A stretch of DNA of 6,413 bases. It comes from Firmicutes bacterium UBA1047. GTDB taxonomy: Bacteria > Bacillota > Clostridia > Tissierellales > Sedimentibacteraceae. This document shows positions 1-5,196 of this stretch, piece after piece. The translations under genes and the position numbers were made by a program. Where the stretch lies: assembly GCA_002316585.1 (NCBI GenBank), contig DCDU01000028.1, forward strand, positions 1-6,413, read 5' to 3'. How positions within the stretch are numbered: the first letter of the stretch is position 1; every line of letters begins with the position of its first letter. The notes below the pieces were generated by a model that was not told where the DNA came from, made no database searches, and saw nothing but the letters and a program-made list of their open reading frames with translations.

Positions 1-2
1 TG

Positions 3-98
3 CTTTTTGCGGAAACTCAAATAGAATATGCTATTACAAAATTTATTTTTATTAAAAGCAAAAAAGGTGAAAAGGAAAATTTAAAAAATAAAAACTAA
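3..98 (+). CDS. Possible C-terminal tail of an upstream gene (partial, uncertain)
   Basis: From the window edge, frame 3 stays open for 31 codons and ends at a TAA at 96-98. The other two forward frames close sooner. The peptide ends in a lysine-rich tail (IKSKKGEKENLKNKN), which is typical of a bacterial protein C-terminus but also of any AT-rich DNA read in frame. No family is recognisable. If real, its stop lies only 11 bases before the -35 box of the next operon, and no terminator hairpin is visible between them. It may equally be non-coding. Confidence 0.22.
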   Translation, partial: LFAETQIEYAITKFIFIKSKKGEKENLKNKN

Positions 99-109
99 AA
101 CCAATTTTA

Positions 110-137
110 TTGACATTTAAAAATATTGCTATATAAT
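110..137 (+). promoter_or_regulatory. Sigma-A type promoter of the repressor-protease-peptide operon
   Basis: A perfect -35 hexamer TTGACA (110-115) is followed after 16 bases by a perfect -10 hexamer TATAAT (132-137). The predicted transcription start is near 144, about 50 bases before the ATG at 195. The surrounding DNA is AT-rich, so other TATAAT-like words occur nearby (for example around 141-148), but only this one pairs with a consensus -35. It should drive all three downstream genes, which have short gaps and no internal terminator. Confidence 0.65.
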
Positions 138-160
138 ATATAATATAATGATATTTAAAA

Positions 161-184
161 TAATACTATTACTTAAATTTTAAG
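161..184. promoter_or_regulatory. Two abutting dyads in the leader: candidate repressor operator
   Basis: Two perfect odd-length dyads lie side by side between the predicted transcription start (about 144) and the ribosome binding site. The first is TAATA-C-TATTA (161-171). The second is CTTAAA-T-TTTAAG (172-184), which runs into the GAGGA ribosome binding site. BlaI/MecI-family dimers bind dyads at their own promoters, so autoregulation at this spot would be normal. The words are not the TACA/TGTA type known from staphylococcal bla/mec, and dyads are cheap in AT-rich DNA. This is a candidate only. Confidence 0.3.
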
Positions 185-194
185 AGGATTTTTC

Positions 195-596
195 ATGGAT
201 AATAAATTTTTTTCACTAACAAAAAATGAACAGGAAATAATGGAACTTTTATGGGAGGAAGATAGACCTTTATCTCGCTCAGAAATTACAGAGCTTTCTG
301 TATATCGATCTTGGAAAAAAAGCTCCATCCATATTTTGCTAAATAGTTTATTGAATAAAGGGGCGATTAAAGTGGATGGATTTGTAAGGACTGGAAAAAA
401 TTATGGTAGGACATATTTTGCAGCAATAAGCCCGGAAGAATATCATATAATGCAATTTAAGCAAGGAGATAATTATCTCAAATCAAAATCGTCTGCAATA
501 ACCAACCTTTTTTCTACTCTTATTCAAGATGAAGACATTGATGATGATACGCTTGATAAACTTGAGAAGATTTTGCAAAATCGGAAAGGATTCTGA
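195..596 (+). CDS. BlaI/MecI/CopY-family winged-helix transcriptional repressor
   Basis: This 133-residue protein matches the penicillinase-repressor family in length and layout. An N-terminal winged helix (about 7-80) carries the family signatures LTKNEQEIMELLW (8-20), WKKSSIHILLNSLLNKG (40-56), and the wing and strand ending YFAAISPEEY (74-83). A C-terminal helical part (about 84-133) should dimerise. In the family, dimers repress their own operon until a partner M56 protease signals and the repressor is cleaved in the C-terminal part; whether this one is cleaved cannot be seen. The ATG is preceded by GAGGA (184-188) at 6 bases. The stop is 3 bases before the M56 gene, the classic repressor-protease pairing. 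No beta-lactamase gene is nearby, so the regulon is probably not beta-lactam resistance. Confidence 0.92.
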   Translation: MDNKFFSLTKNEQEIMELLWEEDRPLSRSEITELSVYRSWKKSSIHILLNSLLNKGAIKVDGFVRTGKNYGRTYFAAISPEEYHIMQFKQGDNYLKSKSSAITNLFSTLIQDEDIDDDTLDKLEKILQNRKGF

Positions 597-599
597 AAT

Positions 600-1757
600 A
601 TGACTATAACATTATATTCTATCATTACTTCTATATTGCTGTGTAATGTTTATATAATCTTTCTTGCTATTATGCGTAAAAAAAATGACTTCTTAATTCA
701 TTTTACTTTAATTCCTTTATCACTAATTGTTATAGCCGGGATTTTTCGTTTGATTTGCTCTGTTGAATTTCCAAACTCGATTGTTATAGGTTCTTATTAC
801 ATTTTTCCTGCAGTTATAAATTTTCTAAATACAAGGTTATTTATTATTCACAATGGTGACATTGAAATACATATTTATAATATTTTGCTTGTTGTCTGGA
901 TAGCGGGAATTTTATATTACATTATAAAATATGCTCATCAATCAATCACATTGCATAAGTATGTCCATTCTCTCCCTATTACACATGACGAGAGGGCTCT
1001 ATCATGTATGGATGAAATTTTAGTTAAAAGTCACAAAAAAACAAAAGTAAAAATTGTACAAGCTGATGAAATCAAAATACCTATGATAATAGGATATTTT
1101 AATCCTGTTATTTGTCTGCCTGTTTTACAGTTTTCAAATGATGAACTTGAAAATATCATTATGCACGAATGGACTCATTTTTTATATAAAAACGCATGGA
1201 TTAAGATGTTCATGTATTTAATTAGCTCAATATTCTGGTGGAATCCTTTTGTTCATCTTTTAAGACGTGAATTGGATATCATCCTTGAAATTCAGTGCGA
1301 TTTGGTCATAATATCAAAAATGAATGAAGAGTTAAGAATTAACTATTTGAACTGTATATTAAAAGTTATTCGGTCATTAAAAAAAGATAATATGTCTTAT
1401 AAAATCCCAATGAGTTGCTCAACTATGGTAAGTACCAATAAAGTAAAAAAAATTGAACAAAGGTTTAATCTTATTCTTGATTATAAATCAAAAAGTAAAA
1501 ACCGTATGCTGCCAGTTGTTTTGCTGTGTACGATAATTGCATTATCCTTTTTAACTTCGTATAGAATTATCATTCAACCAAGATACAATTATGTAATTGA
1601 AGCAAATTATAAAGAAAGCTTTTATATAAATCCTCAAAATTCATATTTGACAATCAACGAAGACGGAACTTATTCTTTATATTCTGACGGTAAATACAGA
1701 TGCAACATAATTGAAATAAATAAAGAACCATTTTCTACACTGCAAATCAGAAAATAA
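600..1757 (+). CDS. BlaR1/MecR1-like M56-family membrane metalloprotease without a penicillin-sensor domain
   Basis: This 385-residue integral membrane zinc protease is the partner of the upstream repressor. Hydrophobic segments lie at about 5-24, 33-52, 93-111, 203-215 and 304-323. The zinc motif HEWTH is at 189-193 (zinc ligands His189 and His193, catalytic Glu190). It is followed by the family's FWWNPFVHLLRRELD block (212-226), and Glu230 in LEIQCD (229-234) is the likely third ligand. The site is therefore complete. After the last membrane segment only about 60 residues remain (324-385), in place of the roughly 250-residue penicillin-binding domain of true BlaR1. That tail is polar and beta-rich (EDGTYSLYSDGKY, 354-366) and may be the sensor. 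The ATG has AAAGGA (585-590) at 9 bases, inside the end of the repressor gene, so translation is probably coupled. The inducer is unknown. Cleavage of the repressor, direct or indirect, is inferred from the family. Confidence 0.88.
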   Translation: MTITLYSIITSILLCNVYIIFLAIMRKKNDFLIHFTLIPLSLIVIAGIFRLICSVEFPNSIVIGSYYIFPAVINFLNTRLFIIHNGDIEIHIYNILLVVWIAGILYYIIKYAHQSITLHKYVHSLPITHDERALSCMDEILVKSHKKTKVKIVQADEIKIPMIIGYFNPVICLPVLQFSNDELENIIMHEWTHFLYKNAWIKMFMYLISSIFWWNPFVHLLRRELDIILEIQCDLVIISKMNEELRINYLNCILKVIRSLKKDNMSYKIPMSCSTMVSTNKVKKIEQRFNLILDYKSKSKNRMLPVVLLCTIIALSFLTSYRIIIQPRYNYVIEANYKESFYINPQNSYLTINEDGTYSLYSDGKYRCNIIEINKEPFSTLQIRK

Positions 1758-1764
1758 TTTTATG

Positions 1765-1774
1765 AAGGAGGTGA
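1765..1774 (+). promoter_or_regulatory. Full-consensus ribosome binding site that decides a TTG start
   Basis: AAGGAGGTGA is complementary to the full anti-Shine-Dalgarno end of 16S rRNA. GGAGG ends at 1771 and an in-frame TTG begins at 1780, a spacing of 8 bases. The in-frame ATG at 1762 would place this site inside the coding sequence and has no ribosome binding site of its own. The TTG is therefore the better start. Confidence 0.85.
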
Positions 1775-1779
1775 ATTTA

Positions 1780-2016
1780 TTGAAATTAAGGAAATTCTTA
1801 ATCCGATTTTCTTTGATTGGATTACTATTGACATGTTTAAGTGTACCTTTAAACTCTGTGTATGCCACCGGAAATATAGTTTATGCAAAATCTGACGATA
1901 TCGTTATACATGCAGAAGAAACTGAATGGGTATATCGCGTTGTAGATGGAAAATTGCAGAGACGTTTGTGGTCTATCACCCGTGGCATGTGGCTCACTAA
2001 TTGGGAGTGGGTATAA
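1780..2016 (+). CDS. Small exported tryptophan-rich peptide of unknown function
   Basis: From the TTG start this gene encodes 78 residues. MKLRK is followed by a hydrophobic core (6-24) and a signal peptidase I site after NSVYA (Ala29), leaving about 49 mature residues; a second VYA at 34-36 is an alternative cut. Cys19 sits in the core as LLTC, a poor lipobox, so a lipoprotein is unlikely. The mature part has an acidic stretch (DDIVIHAEETE, 39-49) and then a compact aromatic block to the C-terminus with five Trp (50, 64, 71, 75, 77), a DGK turn (56-58) and a basic QRRLW patch (60-64). It is the last gene of the repressor-protease operon, 22 bases after the protease stop. I recall similar W-rich tails in small exported clostridial proteins but can name no family. 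A bacteriocin-like, wall-binding or protease-signal role is speculation. Confidence 0.8.
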   Translation: MKLRKFLIRFSLIGLLLTCLSVPLNSVYATGNIVYAKSDDIVIHAEETEWVYRVVDGKLQRRLWSITRGMWLTNWEWV

Positions 2017-2030
2017 TTCCACTCCCTTTT
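2003..2030 (+). terminator. Intrinsic terminator overlapping the end of the peptide gene
   Basis: GGGAGTGG (2003-2010) pairs perfectly with CCACTCCC (2019-2026) around an 8-base loop, and TTTT follows (2027-2030). The 5' arm is made of the codons for the final Trp-Glu-Trp-Val, and the TAA stop (2014-2016) sits in the loop. The T tract is short, so termination may be partial. A ribosome at the stop codon would cover the 5' arm, so folding could depend on translation. Confidence 0.72.
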
Positions 2031-2041
2031 ACATTGTTATT

Positions 2042-2096
2042 TGGGGACATTCCTTATGCCCGCATAGACTATCCCTTGACTAAAGGTGTGTCCCCA
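2042..2096. repeat. REP-like inverted repeat with GGGGACA/TGTCCCC ends
   Basis: TGGGGACA (2042-2049) and TGTCCCCA (2089-2096) form a perfect 8-bp inverted repeat. After a 2x2 internal loop, CCTT (2052-2055) can pair with AAGG (2083-2086), leaving a 27-base central loop. There is no T tract, so it is not a normal terminator. The GGGGACA...TGTCCCC form and the intergenic location resemble the dispersed palindromes linked to REP-associated (Y1 tyrosine) transposases in many Firmicutes. That link is from memory of such elements; no transposase is in the window. Confidence 0.45.
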
Positions 2097-2107
2097 TACC
2101 TTAAAAT

Positions 2108-2148
2108 AAAAAATATCACAATTATAATATAATTTGTGATATTTTTTT
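2108..2148. terminator. Bidirectional terminator between convergent genes
   Basis: A perfect 14-bp stem (2108-2121 with 2134-2147) surrounds a 12-base AT loop, with the core ATATCACAA/TTGTGATAT. The arms end in A and T runs, so the transcript of either strand finishes in a U tract. It lies 12 bases past the ric stop on the - strand and about 90 bases past the peptide stop on the + strand. It probably terminates ric and stops any read-through from the peptide operon. Confidence 0.75.
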
Positions 2149-2159
2149 ACTTTTTATTT

Positions 2160-2858
2160 TTACAGATTTCTGAGTCTTGGAAACAGGATGTTGTTTTCTA
2201 AATGAATGTGCTGGAATATATCCGATTCCATTTCCTGAAGCTTATCATATGTTTTGGCATATGTTTCGCATGCATCCTCGGGTAATGTGTAATCATCAGT
2301 AACAGCTCTTAATTCCTTAAGAATATCACCGGCATTTGTGTGCTCCTTTTCCAGCTCATCGATTATTTGCACCGCTTTGTATAGATCCTCATTGGAATTG
2401 CTTTTTTCAAATTCGGCAATTGCAGGATATTGAATTGATTCTTCCTTCGATAGATGTTCTTCCAATTCCATCTTTATTGTATGGAACAATTTATTCACCT
2501 TTGCAAGCTCCGGATGGTGAGGTCCGTGAACTCTTAATATCAATGTTGTAAGCTTACTGATTTTTGGAAGCTCTGACCATAGATATGCATGATGCTTATT
2601 TAAAATTTGCTCCACAATTTCACCGGTAGGAGCATCAGCCCAGTTCTTATCCTTCGAGTCTGCTTCATAGCTTTCGTATGCAGCATTTAATTTATTTAAT
2701 AATTCAGTTTCATTTACTTTTTTCTCCTCGATTGCCTCACTGAGGGGTCTGTTTCCACCGCAGCAAAAGTCAATTTTATATTCCTTAAATAAATCTGCGG
2801 ATTTTGGAAATGCATTTACTATTTCACCTATTTTTTGTGTACTAACAAATTTGCTCAT
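2160..2858 (-). CDS. ric: Ric/ScdA/YtfE-type di-iron protein for repair of iron-sulfur clusters
   Basis: This 232-residue cytoplasmic protein matches the YtfE/ScdA/Ric family in length and order. It has a short ScdA_N (DUF542) domain (about 1-60) with the DFCCGG motif (Cys32, Cys33), then a hemerythrin-like four-helix bundle. Likely di-iron ligands, by spacing against E. coli YtfE, are His89 or His90, His135 with Glu139, His173, and His217 with Glu221; both H-x3-E pairs are intact. An extra HGPHHPEL segment (111-118) is typical of the family. Members restore iron-sulfur clusters damaged by nitric oxide or peroxide. The start has GGAGG (2865-2869) at 6 bases. It lies 87 bases downstream of the sensor kinase on the same strand, with its own promoter and an FNR-like palindrome. 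Identity is secure; the physiological trigger is inferred. Confidence 0.95.
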   Translation of the reverse strand: MSKFVSTQKIGEIVNAFPKSADLFKEYKIDFCCGGNRPLSEAIEEKKVNETELLNKLNAAYESYEADSKDKNWADAPTGEIVEQILNKHHAYLWSELPKISKLTTLILRVHGPHHPELAKVNKLFHTIKMELEEHLSKEESIQYPAIAEFEKSNSNEDLYKAVQIIDELEKEHTNAGDILKELRAVTDDYTLPEDACETYAKTYDKLQEMESDIFQHIHLENNILFPRLRNL

Positions 2859-2891
2859 GCTTTACCTCCGTTTATTTTTTGTTATGTATAT

Positions 2892-2897
2892 ATTATA
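2892..2897 (-). promoter_or_regulatory. ric promoter, consensus -10 box with a poor -35
   Basis: On the - strand 2897-2892 reads TATAAT. Seventeen bases upstream the sequence is TATAAA (2920-2915), a poor match to TTGACA, which suggests that an activator is needed. The predicted transcription start is about 2885, giving a leader of roughly 26 bases. The -10 and following bases (TATAATATATACAT, 2897-2884) recur identically upstream of the histidine kinase gene. Confidence 0.6.
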
Positions 2898-2920
2898 ACC
2901 AGGTACATTATTAATTTATA

Positions 2921-2932
2921 TGATTTAAATCA
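2921..2932. promoter_or_regulatory. FNR/CRP-like palindrome upstream of ric
   Basis: TGATTTAAATCA is a perfect 12-bp palindrome. On the - strand the context TTGATTTAAATCAT matches the FNR box TTGAT-N4-ATCAA at nine of ten defined positions. Its centre (2926.5) is 41.5 bases upstream of the predicted ric transcription start, the standard place for a class II FNR/CRP-family activator. Proteins of this superfamily control nitrosative-stress genes in anaerobes, but which one acts here cannot be read from the window. It also lies just downstream of the kinase stop codon. Confidence 0.5.
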
Positions 2933-2945
2933 AATTTTAAAATTT

Positions 2946-5021
2946 TCATGAGTAGATATCGGAGAATTCAATTGATATCTTGTCCACTTTGCTGTCAAAG
3001 GTTGATTCTGTACATATTTCTTCATTTTCAGCAATTGTTACGGGAAGGTTAACAATAAATTCACTGCCTTCATTGATTTTACTGTTGACACTTATACTCC
3101 CTCCGTGCAATTCAACAAGGCTTTTAACTAAAGCTAACCCTATGCCGCTTCCTTCTCTTTTTCTTGTAAATGTTTTGTCTACCTGCTCAAATCTGTTAAA
3201 TATATTATTAATTTTGGCTTCGGGAATTCCGATACCTGTATCCTTTACTGAAACCTGGATATATTCTCCCATGTCTGTAAGATTTACGAATACTACTCCT
3301 TCTTTGTCAGTAAATTTCATTGCATTGGACAATAAATTTAACATTATTCTTTCTATTTTATCACAATCCACTGCCATTATTTTTTCTTCGGTATTTGTAT
3401 CAAATACTATTCTGATATCATTCATTTTATAAATTTCACAAACCGATAGCGTAATATCTTCCACAATGCTGACAATATTAAAATTACGCATATTTAATCT
3501 AAGATATCGGGAATCACTTTTTGAAATATCAATTAAATTATTTACCAGCCTCACAAGCCTGTATGCATTTTGTCTTGTTATATATAATAACTTCTTTTGT
3601 TTTTCTGTATAAAATGAATGCCTTAGCTCTTTTTCATTTTGGAGAATTAATTGAATTGAACCTAAAATAATATTCAAAGGTGTTTTTAATTCGTGTGAAA
3701 TATTTGAAAAAAATTCGGTAAGTTCTCTGTTAAGTTCATTTGACTGACTTAATTTTACTTCACTTTCGTTTAATACATTTTTAAGCTGTTTAATTTCTTC
3801 TCTATGGCTGATATTTCGTAAAACAACCAAATATGCACGCTTTCCCCTATATGTAATATTATTTAGGGAATATTCAAATTTGAGTATATTGCCGCTTAAA
3901 TCCTTAAGAACTATTTCAACAAATTTGAAGCTATTCGTATTTTCTTTTAGCTTAATTAAATATTCTTTATGTTCAATGCAGGTTTGTATAAATTCCCATA
4001 TACTTCTGCCTATCAGGTCAGAATTACATTTTGCCTTAAATGTATTAACCGTAGTTTTATTTGCATATACAATTTTTTCATCTTTAATTATAGATATGCA
4101 GTTGCTTGAATTATCTATAATTAAATCATAGCAGTATTCATTTTGAATAACTATTTCTTCTAAATATTTACGTTGCAATTCTTTTTCTTTGCATTTGTTG
4201 TCAGCAATTCTTAAATTATAATTCAATATGTCAAAGGGTCTATGGATTCCATTTTCTAATATTCCGTTATAAATAAAATAAGAGGACCCTACCTTTAACA
4301 AATGACCGATTAAAATAAAAATATCTGTGACATTACAATAAAGTGTGAAAAGGAATTCAGATATAATTTTTAAAATCAAAGCTGCCGCTAAAAATATAAA
4401 TATTGTATGATTTATTTTGTTTCTTGCCTTATATATAAGCAGAAAGCTTATAAGAAAACCAAACATTAAAATATATTCAAGAAATATCTTATACTTAGTC
4501 ATACCAATGCCTTCAATTCTCAAAGTAGGAATCAGAATATGAAAATATAATATATCAAAAATTAAGATAGCTGTTACAGTGAAATATGTAAAAAATATAT
4601 AATAATAACTATGTTTAATATTTTTTTTATATAATGATGCAGAAGCTATCAGAAAAGTATATACTTCAATAATTCTTGCAGCTATCCAAAACTTTGTATC
4701 GGCATCATATGACTCATTAATAAAAACGGCTACATCTCCATATGAAAAGGTATGCAGCATATCTAACACTGCGACAAATACATAGCCTATACCTAATAAA
4801 ATAAAAAAATTATTTTTGCTGATTTTGTAAGTATTAATAGAAAACATAAAAATCGAATATGCAATAGCACAGCTAAAAATTTCCGCGACGCTGTGGAATA
4901 AATAAAAATTTATTAATGATATAAAAATAAGTAAAATAATGATGACACTAATTGTTACAATCTGATTTTTCAAAAAAAATATATGTGCTTTAAAAAACTT
5001 AGCACTACCTCCTGTATTCAT
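2946..5021 (-). CDS. Orphan MASE3-PAS sensor histidine kinase
   Basis: This 691-residue membrane sensor kinase starts with a MASE3-type domain of about eight hydrophobic segments (about 21-42, 44-63, 71-88, 113-131, 139-165, 180-197, 205-227, 233-250). It carries the MASE3 hallmarks DMLHTFSYG (87-95) and FWIAARIIE (111-119). A linker helix (about 265-298), a PAS domain (about 299-405) and a second helix (about 406-437) follow. The HisKA domain has the phospho-accepting His443 in FSNISHELKTPLN. The ATPase domain has its N box LNLLSNAMKF (561-570), G1 DTGIGIP (594-600), F box FNRFEQVD (608-615) and G2 GSGIGLA (624-630). All catalytic motifs are intact. There is no receiver domain and no response regulator gene in the window, so the partner is elsewhere. 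GGAGG (5029-5033) precedes the ATG by 7 bases. The signal is unknown; proximity to ric hints at redox or nitrosative stress. There is no clear terminator before ric, so read-through is possible. Confidence 0.93.
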   Translation of the reverse strand: MNTGGSAKFFKAHIFFLKNQIVTISVIIILLIFISLINFYLFHSVAEIFSCAIAYSIFMFSINTYKISKNNFFILLGIGYVFVAVLDMLHTFSYGDVAVFINESYDADTKFWIAARIIEVYTFLIASASLYKKNIKHSYYYIFFTYFTVTAILIFDILYFHILIPTLRIEGIGMTKYKIFLEYILMFGFLISFLLIYKARNKINHTIFIFLAAALILKIISEFLFTLYCNVTDIFILIGHLLKVGSSYFIYNGILENGIHRPFDILNYNLRIADNKCKEKELQRKYLEEIVIQNEYCYDLIIDNSSNCISIIKDEKIVYANKTTVNTFKAKCNSDLIGRSIWEFIQTCIEHKEYLIKLKENTNSFKFVEIVLKDLSGNILKFEYSLNNITYRGKRAYLVVLRNISHREEIKQLKNVLNESEVKLSQSNELNRELTEFFSNISHELKTPLNIILGSIQLILQNEKELRHSFYTEKQKKLLYITRQNAYRLVRLVNNLIDISKSDSRYLRLNMRNFNIVSIVEDITLSVCEIYKMNDIRIVFDTNTEEKIMAVDCDKIERIMLNLLSNAMKFTDKEGVVFVNLTDMGEYIQVSVKDTGIGIPEAKINNIFNRFEQVDKTFTRKREGSGIGLALVKSLVELHGGSISVNSKINEGSEFIVNLPVTIAENEEICTESTFDSKVDKISIEFSDIYS

Positions 5022-5042
5022 AAAAAAACCTCCTCTTAAGTC

Positions 5043-5071
5043 AAAATATAATGATGTATATATTATATCAA
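5043..5071 (-). promoter_or_regulatory. Promoter region of the histidine kinase
   Basis: Two overlapping readings exist on the - strand. One is TTGATA (5071-5066), 17 bases, then TATTTT (5048-5043), a fair sigma-A promoter. The other is TATAAT (5067-5062), a consensus -10 that belongs to the same 14-base block found at the ric promoter but has a poor -35 (ATTCTC, 5090-5085). The sequence cannot decide between them. Both lie downstream of the two terminators that follow the M42 gene, so the kinase is probably its own transcription unit. Confidence 0.45.
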
Positions 5072-5132
5072 TTTTTTTCCCTTCGAGAATAGTATTTTAC
5101 ATTATTTATATAATTACTTTTAGAATAAATCG

Positions 5133-5167
5133 AAAAAAAAGCCCCTTTTGCGGGAGCAATTTCGGGG
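5133..5167 (-). terminator. Second intrinsic terminator downstream of the M42 gene
   Basis: Read on the - strand, CCCC (5167-5164) pairs with GGGG (5145-5142). Inside it TTGC (5159-5156) pairs with GCAA (5151-5148) around a TCCC tetraloop, with an internal loop between the two helices. C5141 and eight T residues (5140-5133) follow. An alternative 5-bp stem (GCTCC/GGGGC, 5157-5141) with one wobble pair ends at the same T tract. It backs up the stronger terminator at 5197-5232, or ends a separate short RNA. Confidence 0.65.
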
Positions 5168-5170
5168 TTA

Positions 5171-5192
5171 GGTCATGGCAGGCTCCATAACC
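5171..5192 (-). other. Hairpin between the two terminators
   Basis: GGTCATGG (5171-5178) pairs with CTCCATAACC (5183-5192): GGT/ACC and ATGG/CCAT helices are separated by one C-A mismatch, plus a further G-C closing pair (5178 with 5185), around a 6-base loop. No T tract follows on either strand. It sits 4 bases from the M42 terminator's T tract and 4 bases before the second terminator. It could be part of a short structured RNA or a decayed repeat. No known RNA family is recognised. Confidence 0.3.
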
Positions 5193-5196
5193 AATG

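Noticed and set aside
600..1757. A true beta-lactam sensor BlaR1/MecR1
   Set aside because: There is no room for the penicillin-binding domain after the last membrane segment, no SxxK-type serine sensor is seen there, and no beta-lactamase or PBP2a gene is nearby.
1677..1868. 63-residue open frame on the - strand across the protease/peptide junction
   Set aside because: It is antisense to two well-supported genes with good ribosome binding sites, has no plausible ribosome binding site or family features, and is explained by AT-rich composition.
1780..2016. Peptide as a lipoprotein
   Set aside because: Cys19 is preceded by Leu-Leu-Thr rather than a small residue at -1 and lies within the hydrophobic core, while a good signal peptidase I site follows at Ala29.
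2336..2551. 71-residue open frame on the + strand inside ric
   Set aside because: It lies wholly antisense to ric, whose di-iron ligands and domain order are intact; a shadow of codon structure.
2935..2948. AT-only palindrome AAATTTTAAAATTT near the kinase stop as a terminator
   Set aside because: The stem has no GC pairs, overlaps the region next to the stop codon and lacks a separate T tract; such words are common in this base composition.
2980..3432. 150-residue open frame on the + strand inside the kinase gene
   Set aside because: It is antisense to the ATPase domain with all its motifs. The Ser/Leu/Ile-rich composition is typical of an antisense shadow, and no ribosome binding site was seen.
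3880..4131. 83-residue open frame on the + strand inside the kinase gene
   Set aside because: It is antisense to the PAS domain coding region, with no start signal and no recognisable family.
5092..5100. GTATTTTAC dyad centred about 41 bases before the TATAAT-based start of the kinase
   Set aside because: The arms are only 3 bp and do not match the ric palindrome. The position depends on one of two competing promoter readings, so it is not evidence for co-regulation.
5168..5188. Seven-codon open frame (MEPAMT and stop) on the - strand as a leader peptide
   Set aside because: It has no ribosome binding site, lies behind a strong terminator and overlaps a hairpin; a frame this short is expected by chance.
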